The notes under the pieces were generated by a model. The model was given only the letters and a program-made list of their open reading frames with translations. It was not told where the DNA came from and ran no database searches. A stretch of 64,000 nucleotides of DNA from NCBI RefSeq assembly GCF_947494555.1, contig NZ_CANLVF010000005.1, forward strand, positions 372,001 through 436,000, read 5' to 3'. Source of the stretch: an uncultured Roseibium sp. GTDB taxonomy: Bacteria > Pseudomonadota > Alphaproteobacteria > Rhizobiales > Stappiaceae. The translations under genes were made by a program, and so were the position numbers. Positions 25,351 through 33,614 of this stretch are shown piece by piece; within the stretch, counting starts at the first letter, position 1, and the number at the start of each line of letters is the position of its first letter.

Positions 25351-27153
25351 ATGCATCAGCTAGAGCATAGCGCTGCAAGACGATTGAAGCGTTTGGGACT
25401 GGTACTGGCAGCGCTTGCCTGTCTTTTTGTCACCGCGATCCAGGAAACCAGTGCAGCTGTCATACCAGGGGGAAACAGCGGATGGCTGATTGTGGCCAGC
25501 CGGCCCAATGCCACTGATGCCATCAATCTGGCCAGAAGCTACGCAAACAGGTTTCCTCAGACCACGGTCTTCCAGTCGAACAATGGCTGGTACGCCGTTT
25601 CGCTTGGCTGGATGAACCAGCCTGCCGGTGACCGCTACAAGGCAAATCTGCTCTCAAGCGGTGCGATACCCGGTGACAGCTATTTTCACAACGGCCAGCG
25701 ATTTCAGTTCTCCGTCTGGTCCGCTTCGGGGGTCACGGGCGGGGCTTCCCAGTCCCTTTTTGCGTCGACCCGGATCACACCGCCGCCTTCCGGTGGCTCG
25801 GTCCCTGCCCCGTCATTGGAGCAGGCCTATGTTTCAGGGCTGGATCCGCGGGGAGACAACTTCCTGTCCCTTAGAACCGGCCCGAGCACGCGCTACCGGG
25901 AAATCGCGCGCATGGGTCTGAATACGCCTCTAACCATTCTGGGAAGGAGCGGGTCATGGCTGAATGTTGCCCTTAGGGATGGCAGAAGCGGTTGGGCCTA
26001 CGGAAAATATATCGCCTCCGTTCCCGGTTACGCTCCGGCGCCACCCACGACATCCGCACCGGCAACGGCACCACCTGCCGTCGCACAGCGATCGATCACG
26101 CCGCCCCGGCGGGGCGTCGTCGGCAGCTTAACCGATACGGGAGACAATTTCCTGTCGCTCAGGACCGGTGCCGGTACACGGTTCGATGAAATCGCCAGGT
26201 TGCTCGAGGGCACCGAGATAACGATGCTGACGCAGCAGGGTGCCTGGTTTGAGATTGAACTCACCAACGGCATGCGCGGATGGGCGTATGGCCGCTATCT
26301 TGAAGCTGCAAAACCGCGTCAGACGGCATCGCCGTCTGTTCCAACGATCGGTCCCGATACGTCGCAGCAAACTCAGAACACACCAGGGCAGGCGCAAAAC
26401 GAGGCGGCATCGACAAGCCCCAAACTTCCCGATCTCGGCGCGCTGCCGGAGGGAAAGCGGGTCGCGCTTGTCATCGGAAACTCCGCTTACGAATATGCTC
26501 CCTTTTTACCCAACCCTAAAAACGATGCGACCGACCTGATGGATTCGTTGAAACGCCTCGGATTTACGGTGATTGTCGGACTTGATCAGAGCAAAGTTGC
26601 CATGGAAGGGACTGTGCGGACCTATGTTCGTGCCATTCAGGACGCCGACGTCGCCTTGTTCTTTTATGCCGGCCACGCGATGCAACTGAGCGGCAAAAAT
26701 TATCTCATCCCGATCGATGCGAAACTTGAAGACGAGACTGCCGTTGATTTTGAAACCATCGAACTGGGAACGGTGCTGGACTACATGAATGCGCCGGGCA
26801 GATTATCGATAGCGCTGTTGGATGCGTGCCGGGACAATCCGCTTTCGCGCCGTTTTTCGCGCAGCCTCGGTGCGAGCAGAAGCTCCCGTGTTGAGCGTGG
26901 TCTTGCCGCACCTCAGGCCGGTGGTGGCAATATTTTGATCGGCTTTGCGACAGCCCCTGGCGAAGTCGCGCTTGATGGCGATGAGGACAACAGCCCCTTC
27001 ACCACAGCACTTCTCGACCACATAGAGACACCCGGGCTTGAAATCGAAATTATGATGAAACGCGTCAAGGCGGACGTTTATGATTCAACACGCGGAACAC
27101 AGTCTCCGTGGCACAATTCAGCCTTGCGACGCGAGTTTTATTTCAAGAACTAA
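25351..27153 (+). CDS. exported caspase-family protein with two SH3 domains
   Basis: A 600-residue protein. A signal peptide (residues 1-32) is followed by a SPOR-like stretch (GWLIVASRPNATDAINLARSYANRF), two bacterial SH3 domains at about residues 160-225 and 262-320 (both contain GDNFLSLRTG), a Ser/Thr/Pro-rich linker, and a caspase-like (C14) domain at about 365-600. The catalytic pair is intact: His442 in FYAGHAMQLSG and Cys493 in LLDACRDNP. Related orthocaspase-like proteins cleave after Arg or Lys. SH3 domains suggest binding to peptidoglycan, so it should act in the periplasm. ATG at 25351 gives the signal peptide; the frame is open to 25261. Confidence 0.9.
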   Translation: MHQLEHSAARRLKRLGLVLAALACLFVTAIQETSAAVIPGGNSGWLIVASRPNATDAINLARSYANRFPQTTVFQSNNGWYAVSLGWMNQPAGDRYKANLLSSGAIPGDSYFHNGQRFQFSVWSASGVTGGASQSLFASTRITPPPSGGSVPAPSLEQAYVSGLDPRGDNFLSLRTGPSTRYREIARMGLNTPLTILGRSGSWLNVALRDGRSGWAYGKYIASVPGYAPAPPTTSAPATAPPAVAQRSITPPRRGVVGSLTDTGDNFLSLRTGAGTRFDEIARLLEGTEITMLTQQGAWFEIELTNGMRGWAYGRYLEAAKPRQTASPSVPTIGPDTSQQTQNTPGQAQNEAASTSPKLPDLGALPEGKRVALVIGNSAYEYAPFLPNPKNDATDLMDSLKRLGFTVIVGLDQSKVAMEGTVRTYVRAIQDADVALFFYAGHAMQLSGKNYLIPIDAKLEDETAVDFETIELGTVLDYMNAPGRLSIALLDACRDNPLSRRFSRSLGASRSSRVERGLAAPQAGGGNILIGFATAPGEVALDGDEDNSPFTTALLDHIETPGLEIEIMMKRVKADVYDSTRGTQSPWHNSALRREFYFKN

Positions 27154-27167
27154 CGCCTTGGCCGTGT

Positions 27168-28028
27168 TCAGGACTTTTGCGCCAGAACAAGGTGCCCCGG
27201 AACAGGGACACCTTCCTCCAAACGGACCGTGATCGGTTCCATGGCCAGGATCGTGAAGCCGGCGTTTGACAAAGACGCGCGGATGTATCCTTCGGCCTGG
27301 GCAAACCTGTTGCCCGGTCCCACCATGTAGGATCTGCCGTTCAGAATTTCGTTGGGAAGTGTCTCTGTCGAAAAGGCCAGATATCCCTTCTCTTCCAGCC
27401 GGTCCGCTGCAGCACTCAAAAACGGTTCGACTGCTCCAAGGTACGGAAAAACGTCCGTTGCCGCGATCAGGTCCCAGTTCGGGCGCGCCTCCTCCTCGTC
27501 TTCAAACTCCTGGAGAAACTCAACCGCTTCGCCGACATAAAGATCTTCATAGACCTCACGATCATAGGCGAGTTCGATAATCCTTTCAGACAGGTCGACG
27601 CCCGTGCGATGAGACGTACAGTCGGCGAGTGCCATGCCGGTCAGTCCGGTTCCACAACCCAGATCCAGCATTCGGGAAAACGGTCCGCAATCGAGGCGCT
27701 GGACAAGGTCGCGCAAGAGCAGCGGAACGCAATAGCCAAGCTCATCGACGAGGATTTCGTCAAACACGTCCGCATGCTGATCGAACAGCGTCGCGACATA
27801 GGCATCCGGCATTTTTTCAGGTGCAGTCTCAGCTCCAATTGCGGCCAGACGGATGCTCACGCCGCCTGTATCTTGCGGATCCAATGCCAGCGCTTCGCGA
27901 AAGGCTCGTGCTGCGCCTGCCAGGTCGCCCGATTTCTGAAATTCCAGTCCTAGATTATAGGCCGCCGCAAGCTCCTCGTTCTCGGCATCGTCCGTCATAT
28001 CAGTCGGTGTTTTGTCGCTATCGTTCAT
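27168..28028 (-). CDS. TPR-containing SAM-dependent methyltransferase
   Basis: A 286-residue cytoplasmic protein. Residues ~20-60 contain one tetratricopeptide-like repeat (LAAAYNLGLEFQKSGDLAGAARAFREALALDPQD). The rest is a class I methyltransferase: SAM motif MLDLGCGTGLTGMALAD, acidic strand TGVDLSERIIELA, and DLIAATDVFPYLGAVEPFLSAAADRL. The arrangement matches a rhizobial family of unknown substrate. ATG at 28028 is favoured since the 20 codons upstream are not conserved in character. It ends 14 bases from the convergent caspase-like gene. Confidence 0.85.
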   Translation of the reverse strand: MNDSDKTPTDMTDDAENEELAAAYNLGLEFQKSGDLAGAARAFREALALDPQDTGGVSIRLAAIGAETAPEKMPDAYVATLFDQHADVFDEILVDELGYCVPLLLRDLVQRLDCGPFSRMLDLGCGTGLTGMALADCTSHRTGVDLSERIIELAYDREVYEDLYVGEAVEFLQEFEDEEEARPNWDLIAATDVFPYLGAVEPFLSAAADRLEEKGYLAFSTETLPNEILNGRSYMVGPGNRFAQAEGYIRASLSNAGFTILAMEPITVRLEEGVPVPGHLVLAQKS

Positions 28029-28100
28029 TTCCCGTGCCTGCCTTGAGACCACGATGCCGGCGGCTTCCCCGCATGGTGGCCTGGTCAATGCGAAGGACGC

Positions 28101-28844
28101 TTAAAACAAATCCATCTGGCTGTCGTCCACTTTCGCGACCTTTGCGGCGCTCTTTTTTGCCGAAGGCTCAATCTTCTGCAGATCGATCGGCGTCTGAACA
28201 TCGGCGTCGTCATTGACGACCTTATTCACGCGCGAAGAAATCGGCGTGGCAACGAGATAGTCGTCTTCAACGGGGACAAACATCTTCTTGGCTTCGCGTG
28301 TGTCGACATTGGACGTATCAAGCCAGGCTTCAAAAGCGTCGGGTTTCAGAATGACCGGCATCCTGTGGTGGATCGATGACATCATGCGATTTGACTCAAT
28401 TGTCAGGATCGCGCCCGTATCCATGTCGCCGCCATCAGGGTCGGACCATGTCTCCCACAATCCGGCAAAAGCCATGATGTCTCCGTCGGCCGGCCGGATC
28501 CAGAATGGCTGCTTTCCGTCCGACGTCCGACGCCACTCGTAAAACCCGGAGGCCGGGATCAGGCAGCGTCCGTGACGCATGGCCGAGCGGAAAGACGGTT
28601 TTTCCCCGGCAGTTTCCGACCTTGCATTTATCAGGAGTGTGAAACTCGAAGGATCCTTCACCCAATTCGGAATAAGCCCCCAACGCACCAGATGGAACCT
28701 GCGCGCGCCGTATTCGTAGCGAACCGTTGCAATGGGCTGTGTCGGCGCGATGTTGTAGCGAGGCGGAAAATTCGGTCTTTCGGAGTAGTCGAAAAAGTCT
28801 CTGACGGCATCCGGCGGTGTCGTAAGGGCAAGGCGGCCACACAT
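28101..28844 (-). CDS. SOS response-associated peptidase, YedK/HMCES family
   Basis: A 247-residue SRAP-domain protein that forms a covalent crosslink with abasic sites in single-stranded DNA. The catalytic Cys2 is present (MCGRLALTT), as are NARSETAGEKPSFR, the Glu in IPASGFYEWRR and the His in SIHHRMPVIL. The C-terminal 30 residues are Lys-rich. It precedes the TPR methyltransferase gene on the same strand by 72 bases. Identification is firm. Confidence 0.94.
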   Translation of the reverse strand: MCGRLALTTPPDAVRDFFDYSERPNFPPRYNIAPTQPIATVRYEYGARRFHLVRWGLIPNWVKDPSSFTLLINARSETAGEKPSFRSAMRHGRCLIPASGFYEWRRTSDGKQPFWIRPADGDIMAFAGLWETWSDPDGGDMDTGAILTIESNRMMSSIHHRMPVILKPDAFEAWLDTSNVDTREAKKMFVPVEDDYLVATPISSRVNKVVNDDADVQTPIDLQKIEPSAKKSAAKVAKVDDSQMDLF

Positions 28845-28978
28845 CGCAGTTCTCCTCTCCGCAGCAATGGTCCGACGCCAACCGCCACGCCGAATTGCCT
28901 GAAGAATGATGCAAAGTTAGGCAATTGGAAACAAAAAAGAAGTACCTTTGCCTCCAAGTGAAAAAACAGGGGGCAGGT

Positions 28979-29491
28979 ATGGAGTGTTTGGATCCAGTTT
29001 TGGGCGCCGGAGAGCTGGCCGCCGAACGGCTGGAGCAGGCAAACATCAATCCCCAGACCGGACTTGCCACCGACTATCTCAATCACTTCAACGAAGTCAT
29101 GATGCTTCTTGAAATGCTTCCCGACATGCCGGACTGCTCCGAGGACGTTCTGGAATGGGCGCCGCTTGACTATGAAGGTCACTTTGAAAACTCAACCTTC
29201 AAAGACAAGCAACTTGCTATTCGGGCGTATTATGCAGCTCCCGGTTACTTACGGGAACATCTTGAGGCGCATGTCGAGGACATCAACAACCTGGTCGGTG
29301 AAATACAGGATCAGTTGCGCCAAACGGACGATGCAGGCTCGATTGCAGCCAACATCGCATACAGGGCAACCCACGAAATCAAACCTTTGATAGCTCTTGC
29401 GGGTGCGGTCATACACGGTCATGTTGAACCGGAAGCAACGCAGCACGAAGGTGACGGTGCCCAGGCAGAAATCGACGCCCTGTTTGCCTGA
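28979..29491 (+). CDS. conserved hypothetical protein of Hyphomicrobiales
   Basis: A 170-residue acidic soluble protein without known domain. The segment INPQTGLATDYLNHFNEVMMLLEMLPDMPDC is strongly conserved among uncharacterised rhizobial proteins, as I recall them. It is predicted mostly helical. The ATG at 28979 follows an AGGGGGCAGGT ribosome-binding site. The NUDIX gene starts 39 bases after it, so cotranscription is likely, but the two need not be linked in function. Confidence 0.8.
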   Translation: MECLDPVLGAGELAAERLEQANINPQTGLATDYLNHFNEVMMLLEMLPDMPDCSEDVLEWAPLDYEGHFENSTFKDKQLAIRAYYAAPGYLREHLEAHVEDINNLVGEIQDQLRQTDDAGSIAANIAYRATHEIKPLIALAGAVIHGHVEPEATQHEGDGAQAEIDALFA

Positions 29492-29530
29492 CCTTTCGCT
29501 CATCCGCCGCGCCAGACAGGATGTCATTCA

Positions 29531-29950
29531 ATGTCCCGTTTCTATCCTGATGCGCCACGCGTCGGCGTCAGCGTCCTGTGTCACCGGAACGGCCATGCCC
29601 TTTTGATCAAACGCGGAAAAGATCCCTTCAAGGACCATTGGAGCTTGCCGGGCGGTTTGGTCGAAGTGGGTGAAACGCTTGTTGAAGCGGCTGAACGGGA
29701 ACTCATGGAAGAAACGGGGGTCAAGGCCGTCCTGAGCGCTCCCGTCGAAACTTTCGATTCCATACAAAGAGACGGCGACAACGAAGTCATTACGCATTTC
29801 GTTTTGACAGTATTTTGCGGGTCGTTTCATTCCGGAGACGCGGTCGCGGGGGACGATGCGGCTGCGGTCGAATGGGTGCACCCGGAAAATCTCGACAATC
29901 GCCCGACGACCCCGGGCACAGTTGAAAGAATACGTCGCCTCTTGCCCTGA
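29531..29950 (+). CDS. NUDIX hydrolase
   Basis: A 139-residue NUDIX protein with the complete box GGLVEVGETLVEAAERELMEETG (consensus Gx5Ex7REUxEExGU). NUDIX enzymes hydrolyse nucleoside diphosphates linked to another moiety. The N-terminal PRVGVSVLCHRNGHALLIKRGKDPFKDHWSLPGG resembles ADP-ribose pyrophosphatase/MutT-like members. The actual substrate is unknown. It lies directly downstream of the conserved 170-residue protein. Confidence 0.93.
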   Translation: MSRFYPDAPRVGVSVLCHRNGHALLIKRGKDPFKDHWSLPGGLVEVGETLVEAAERELMEETGVKAVLSAPVETFDSIQRDGDNEVITHFVLTVFCGSFHSGDAVAGDDAAAVEWVHPENLDNRPTTPGTVERIRRLLP

Positions 29951-30053
29951 TCCCGGTGGCGAAACGCCCCTTCACGCAGGTTTGCAGAACCGTGATTCCC
30001 AATTGCGGACCCGTTCGTGAAGCATGTTGTGGTTCCAACGTCCGGAGGCGCGC

Positions 30054-31082
30054 ATGCGGATGACTTTTAAGCAGCTTTCAAAATCACTCACACGCATCGT
30101 GTCGTTCTTGTGCCTGCTTCTCGCGCTTTCAACCACCGTCAAGGCTGATCCGGACCAATGGCGGCGCGCCGGGTTTTCAACCGACTTTTCACAAACCACC
30201 ATAGATCTTGGAACGATTTTCTCGGGCGGGCCACCAAAGGATGGCATTCCATCAATCGATGCGCCGCGTTTTGTACCTGCCAGTGATATTGACTGGCTTC
30301 AGGACAATGAACCGGTAATTTTTCTCGATCTCGACGGTGCCGTCAAAGCCTATCCGCTGCAAATTCTGATCTGGCACGAGATTGTCAACGACCAGATCGG
30401 CGAAACGCCGGTGTCAGTGACTTACTGCCCGTTGTGCAATTCCTCGATCGTTTTCGATCGCAGACTGGACGGTGAAACCCTCGATTTCGGCACGACCGGC
30501 CTTCTCAGAAACTCGGACCTTGTCATGTACGACCGGCAATCCGAAACGTGGTGGCAGCAGTTTACCGGTGAGGGCATAGTCGGAACGCATGCCGGGCGTG
30601 AACTGAAAATGATACCGTCGCGCGTGACCGCCTTTGAGGCGTTTCGCAAGGACCACCCGAATGGAGATGTGCTCGCGCGCCCCTCACCACCGAGACGCAA
30701 CTACGGCTCAAATCCCTATGTCGGTTATGACAGCCGCTCCGCGCCCTACCCGCTCTATCAGGGAACTTTGCCGGACAACATCAACCCGATGGCGCGCGTT
30801 GTAGTGGTGCGCGGCACCGACGACACGTACGCTGTCACGCTCGACCATGCCAGGACCTCCAGCCCCGTTGCACTCTCCGAAAAGGTCGTTCTTCGCTGGA
30901 CCGGCGAGCAGGCCTCCATACTCGATCAGCGTGAGACGGAAAGCGGGCGTGCTATCGGCTCGGTCGAAGCCGTGAGAAAGGAAGGCGATACCGAGGTACC
31001 GCTTGTGCATGACGTCACCTTCGCGTTTGTCGTGCATGCCTTTCACCCCGAAGTGGCAATTCTTGGGATCACTTCTCCGTAG
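30054..31082 (+). CDS. DUF3179 domain protein, exported
   Basis: A 342-residue protein with a signal peptide (residues ~1-29, ending TTVKA) and a DUF3179 domain over the rest. Typical segments are VIFLDLDGAVKAYPLQILIWHEIVND, VSVTYCPLCNSSIVFDR with its paired cysteines, and WWQQFTGEGIVG. The family is of unknown function and probably periplasmic. The ATG at 30054 has GGAGG five bases upstream, which is why it was preferred to the ATG at 30024. Confidence 0.87.
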   Translation: MRMTFKQLSKSLTRIVSFLCLLLALSTTVKADPDQWRRAGFSTDFSQTTIDLGTIFSGGPPKDGIPSIDAPRFVPASDIDWLQDNEPVIFLDLDGAVKAYPLQILIWHEIVNDQIGETPVSVTYCPLCNSSIVFDRRLDGETLDFGTTGLLRNSDLVMYDRQSETWWQQFTGEGIVGTHAGRELKMIPSRVTAFEAFRKDHPNGDVLARPSPPRRNYGSNPYVGYDSRSAPYPLYQGTLPDNINPMARVVVVRGTDDTYAVTLDHARTSSPVALSEKVVLRWTGEQASILDQRETESGRAIGSVEAVRKEGDTEVPLVHDVTFAFVVHAFHPEVAILGITSP

Positions 31083-31120
31083 CGCTTGCAGTCGCCCGTT
31101 CCGGCGCGCATGATCCGCGG

Positions 31121-31531
31121 ATGATCAGCAAATGCATACGTGATGTCTGGTGCCGGGCGTTCGTTCTGGCAATGGTGGGGCTGGCTATGCCGTCACAGGT
31201 TGCATTCGCTCAGGTGTCGGGCATCGACGCACCTCCTTACGAACAGCAGCTCATGCGGCTGTCGGAAATCTTCGGCGCGCTCCATTTCCTGAGACCGTTA
31301 TGCAAAGAAAATGATGCAACAAGCTGGCGCGACCGGATGGAGGATTTTCTGGACGCCGAAACGGTTGAAGAAAACCGCCGGCGCCGTTTCATCGAACGGT
31401 TCAACCAAGGTTATCGTGGTTTCTCAGTCGCTTATAGAGAGTGTACGGATGCTGCCCGTATCGCAATGGTACAGTATCTTAACGAAGGCGAAACCATAAT
31501 CAGTGACGTCACCAGCAGGTATGGGCGGTAG
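31121..31531 (+). CDS. TIGR02301 family protein, exported
   Basis: A 136-residue protein with a signal peptide (residues 1-30, ending VAFAQ) and a mature part matching the TIGR02301 family of alphaproteobacteria: YEQQLMRLSEIFGALHFLRPLC, WRDRMEDFLDAE, RRRRFIERFNQGYRGF. Function is unknown. It contains two Cys in the mature part that could pair. It follows the DUF3179 gene by 38 bases. In several alphaproteobacteria this family sits beside NUDIX genes, as it nearly does here. Confidence 0.85.
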   Translation: MISKCIRDVWCRAFVLAMVGLAMPSQVAFAQVSGIDAPPYEQQLMRLSEIFGALHFLRPLCKENDATSWRDRMEDFLDAETVEENRRRRFIERFNQGYRGFSVAYRECTDAARIAMVQYLNEGETIISDVTSRYGR

Positions 31532-31720
31532 TGTGCCGAAAAACGTCAAAACGTTACGAGTTGGTTAACCTTTTGAATCAAATTTGTGGGTGGACGTTAA
31601 GTTTGCGTTCATGGTTGCTTATCACCACGGATCTGCGTGCTAGGATCAGATAATGAGATTCGGGAGAGGGACACGTTGGAGTTGTCTTCAACGGATCGGG
31701 ACAGACCGGTAAGGAAACGA

Positions 31721-31993
31721 ATGATAAACGACGATTACGCTGAGGCGGCCATGGACGCCGAATTCGCCGAAGACGAAGACATCCGGCGCGCCGCGCTCGG
31801 CTTCATCTCGGATGCCTGGGCAGAAGCGATCGCCAATGGTGTCGATGCGGATGCGGTGGCTCACGCCGCGATGTTCACCGCACTTGCCGATCTCGTCGCC
31901 GCCTACGGTGAAGATGCCGTCGCCAAGCTGGCGGAAGGACTGCCGGACCGCATCCTTCAAGGCGACTACACGGTGAATCGCGTCCTGCAATAA
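31721..31993 (+). CDS. conserved small hypothetical protein
   Basis: A 90-residue acidic protein, probably helical (EDEDIRRAALGFISDAWAEAIANGVDADAVAHAAMFTALADLV). Similar small proteins occur across Hyphomicrobiales without assigned function. The ATG at 31721 follows AAGGAAACGA and fits the start of the helical part; the frame also stays open to a GTG at 31637, but those 28 residues look non-conserved. A strong terminator follows its stop codon. Confidence 0.75.
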   Translation: MINDDYAEAAMDAEFAEDEDIRRAALGFISDAWAEAIANGVDADAVAHAAMFTALADLVAAYGEDAVAKLAEGLPDRILQGDYTVNRVLQ

Positions 31994-32015
31994 CGTGGGA
32001 TCAGATCTGATGAAC

Positions 32016-32040
32016 GAGGCCGGTCATTCCGGCCTCTTTT
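32016..32040 (+). terminator. intrinsic terminator
   Basis: GAGGCCGG and CCGGCCTC form a perfect 8-bp stem with loop TCATT, followed by four T residues, 22 bases after the stop codon of the 90-residue protein gene. Confidence 0.85.
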
Positions 32041-32065
32041 GATTCATGTGCTCTTCTGTTCACCG

Positions 32066-32728
32066 CTAGTGGTTCCAGAATCCCGTTGCGTGGCTGATGC
32101 CGTTCACCACCAGATCAAGATAGATAAGGCCGCCGAAAACAATCAGCCCGACACCCGCAATGTGATTGATCCGGTCAAGCCAACGGTCATCGATCCGTGT
32201 CTTGAAATGCGACACCACTGCAGAAACAAAAATCCACCATGTCGTTGCACCGGCCGCAACACCTCCAACCATCATGAGAGCGCCAAAGTGATCACCGGAT
32301 TCCGGACGGTAGTTTCCGAGTGCGCCGAAAATGAACAAAAACACCAAGATGGTTCCCGGATTGGTGATGGCGATGAAAAAGGCCGCCATCGAGTCACCCA
32401 GATAGCTGTATTCCCGGCCGTTACCATTCTTTTCCAGATGCGGATGCGTGTTCCAGATCTTGATGCCGAAGATGATCAGAAGCGCCCCTCCGACGACTTC
32501 AATCAGGCGGAACTGTCCTTCGATGAAATTCGTTACGGCAGCAACGCCGAAAATGGCGGCAGCCGCAAAAATCGTGTCGGCAACAACCGCACCCAAACCG
32601 ACAAAAACGCCATGGCTGAATCCGCTTCGAACGGCATGCTGAATGGCCATGATGTTGACAGGACCGACGGGTGCTGTCGTAAGAACCCCAATAAAAAACC
32701 CGATCAGCACGTATTCCAAAACAGTCAC
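32066..32728 (-). CDS. LysE family translocator
   Basis: A 220-residue inner-membrane exporter of the LysE/RhtB superfamily with about six hydrophobic segments. The N-terminal signature is IGFFIGVLTTAPVGPVNIMAIQHAVRSGFSHGV, and the mid-region contains FFIAITNPGTILVFLFIFGALG. The superfamily exports amino acids or related small molecules; the substrate here is unknown. It converges on the 90-residue protein gene, and the terminator between them faces it. Confidence 0.9.
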   Translation of the reverse strand: MTVLEYVLIGFFIGVLTTAPVGPVNIMAIQHAVRSGFSHGVFVGLGAVVADTIFAAAAIFGVAAVTNFIEGQFRLIEVVGGALLIIFGIKIWNTHPHLEKNGNGREYSYLGDSMAAFFIAITNPGTILVFLFIFGALGNYRPESGDHFGALMMVGGVAAGATTWWIFVSAVVSHFKTRIDDRWLDRINHIAGVGLIVFGGLIYLDLVVNGISHATGFWNH

Positions 32729-32907
32729 GGCTGGTCCTTCTTACTAGACTGCTGATTTTTTACGAAGTCTCTCCGTCTCGATATCGGCACGGTGTACCGA
32801 TGACAAGAACAGGAAAAGTCCCTCAGCCAGTTTTCACTCTGCCATGAATTGTTTAAGGAATGTGCTTGGGGGAAAACGATACCGGATCCATCCAATGGGA
32901 GATCACA

Positions 32908-33567
32908 ATGGCACGGACAATAGCAGCAGTGGTGGCGGGCCTTTGCCTCCTTCCGGCCGCCAGCGTTGCAAAAACGGTAACGACAGAGCCGATACCCGTC
33001 GTTCCGGAGACCAGCTCGCAAGCCGCGCCCATACCCAACGAACAGCTGGACCTGCCGGAGACCCGCGAACAGACGGTCGCGGAAACGTCATCGGATCTTG
33101 CCACGCCCCAAGTCTACTACAACACGTCCACTCTGCCGAAACCCGTCGCGCGCATGCACGCGCAACTGAAGGAAGCAGCCCTCTACGGCGACCTGGAACG
33201 TTTGCGGATGGTTCTGGAAAGCAACGAGCTGCCGCCGACCCTTTCCTTCACCGACATCGGCGACCCGATCGACTTCCTGAAGGAAAGTTCCGGTGACGGC
33301 GAGGGATTTGAGATCCTGGCGATCCTGGCGGACACGCTCGATGCAGGTTTCGTGCATGTGGATGCCGGAACACCCCAGGAGATGTATATCTGGCCCTATT
33401 TCGCACGCTATCCGTTGTCAAACCTGACCCCGGATCAAAAGGTCGAAATGTACCGGATCATTACTGCGGGCGACTATGCGGAAATAGAAGAGTTCGGCGC
33501 CTGGACCTTCTACCGTGTCGGCATCGGACCGGATGGAACGCTCCACTATTTCGTTGCCGGGGACTGA
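32908..33567 (+). CDS. exported conserved hypothetical protein
   Basis: A 219-residue protein with a signal peptide (residues 1-21, ending ASVAK), a Pro/Thr/Glu-rich linker and a folded C-terminal part: ARMHAQLKEAALYGDLERLRMVLESNE (ankyrin-like helix pair), SGDGEGFEILAILADTLDAGFVHVDAG, QEMYIWPYFARYPLS. Similar proteins occur in Rhizobium and Brucella relatives with unknown role. The ATG at 32908 follows GGGAG and starts the signal peptide; the frame is open back to 32860. Confidence 0.8.
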   Translation: MARTIAAVVAGLCLLPAASVAKTVTTEPIPVVPETSSQAAPIPNEQLDLPETREQTVAETSSDLATPQVYYNTSTLPKPVARMHAQLKEAALYGDLERLRMVLESNELPPTLSFTDIGDPIDFLKESSGDGEGFEILAILADTLDAGFVHVDAGTPQEMYIWPYFARYPLSNLTPDQKVEMYRIITAGDYAEIEEFGAWTFYRVGIGPDGTLHYFVAGD

Positions 33568-33614
33568 CCCCGTCCTCGCACTTGGCTGCGCGTGAAAGGT
33601 GATCCGGTGTTCGC

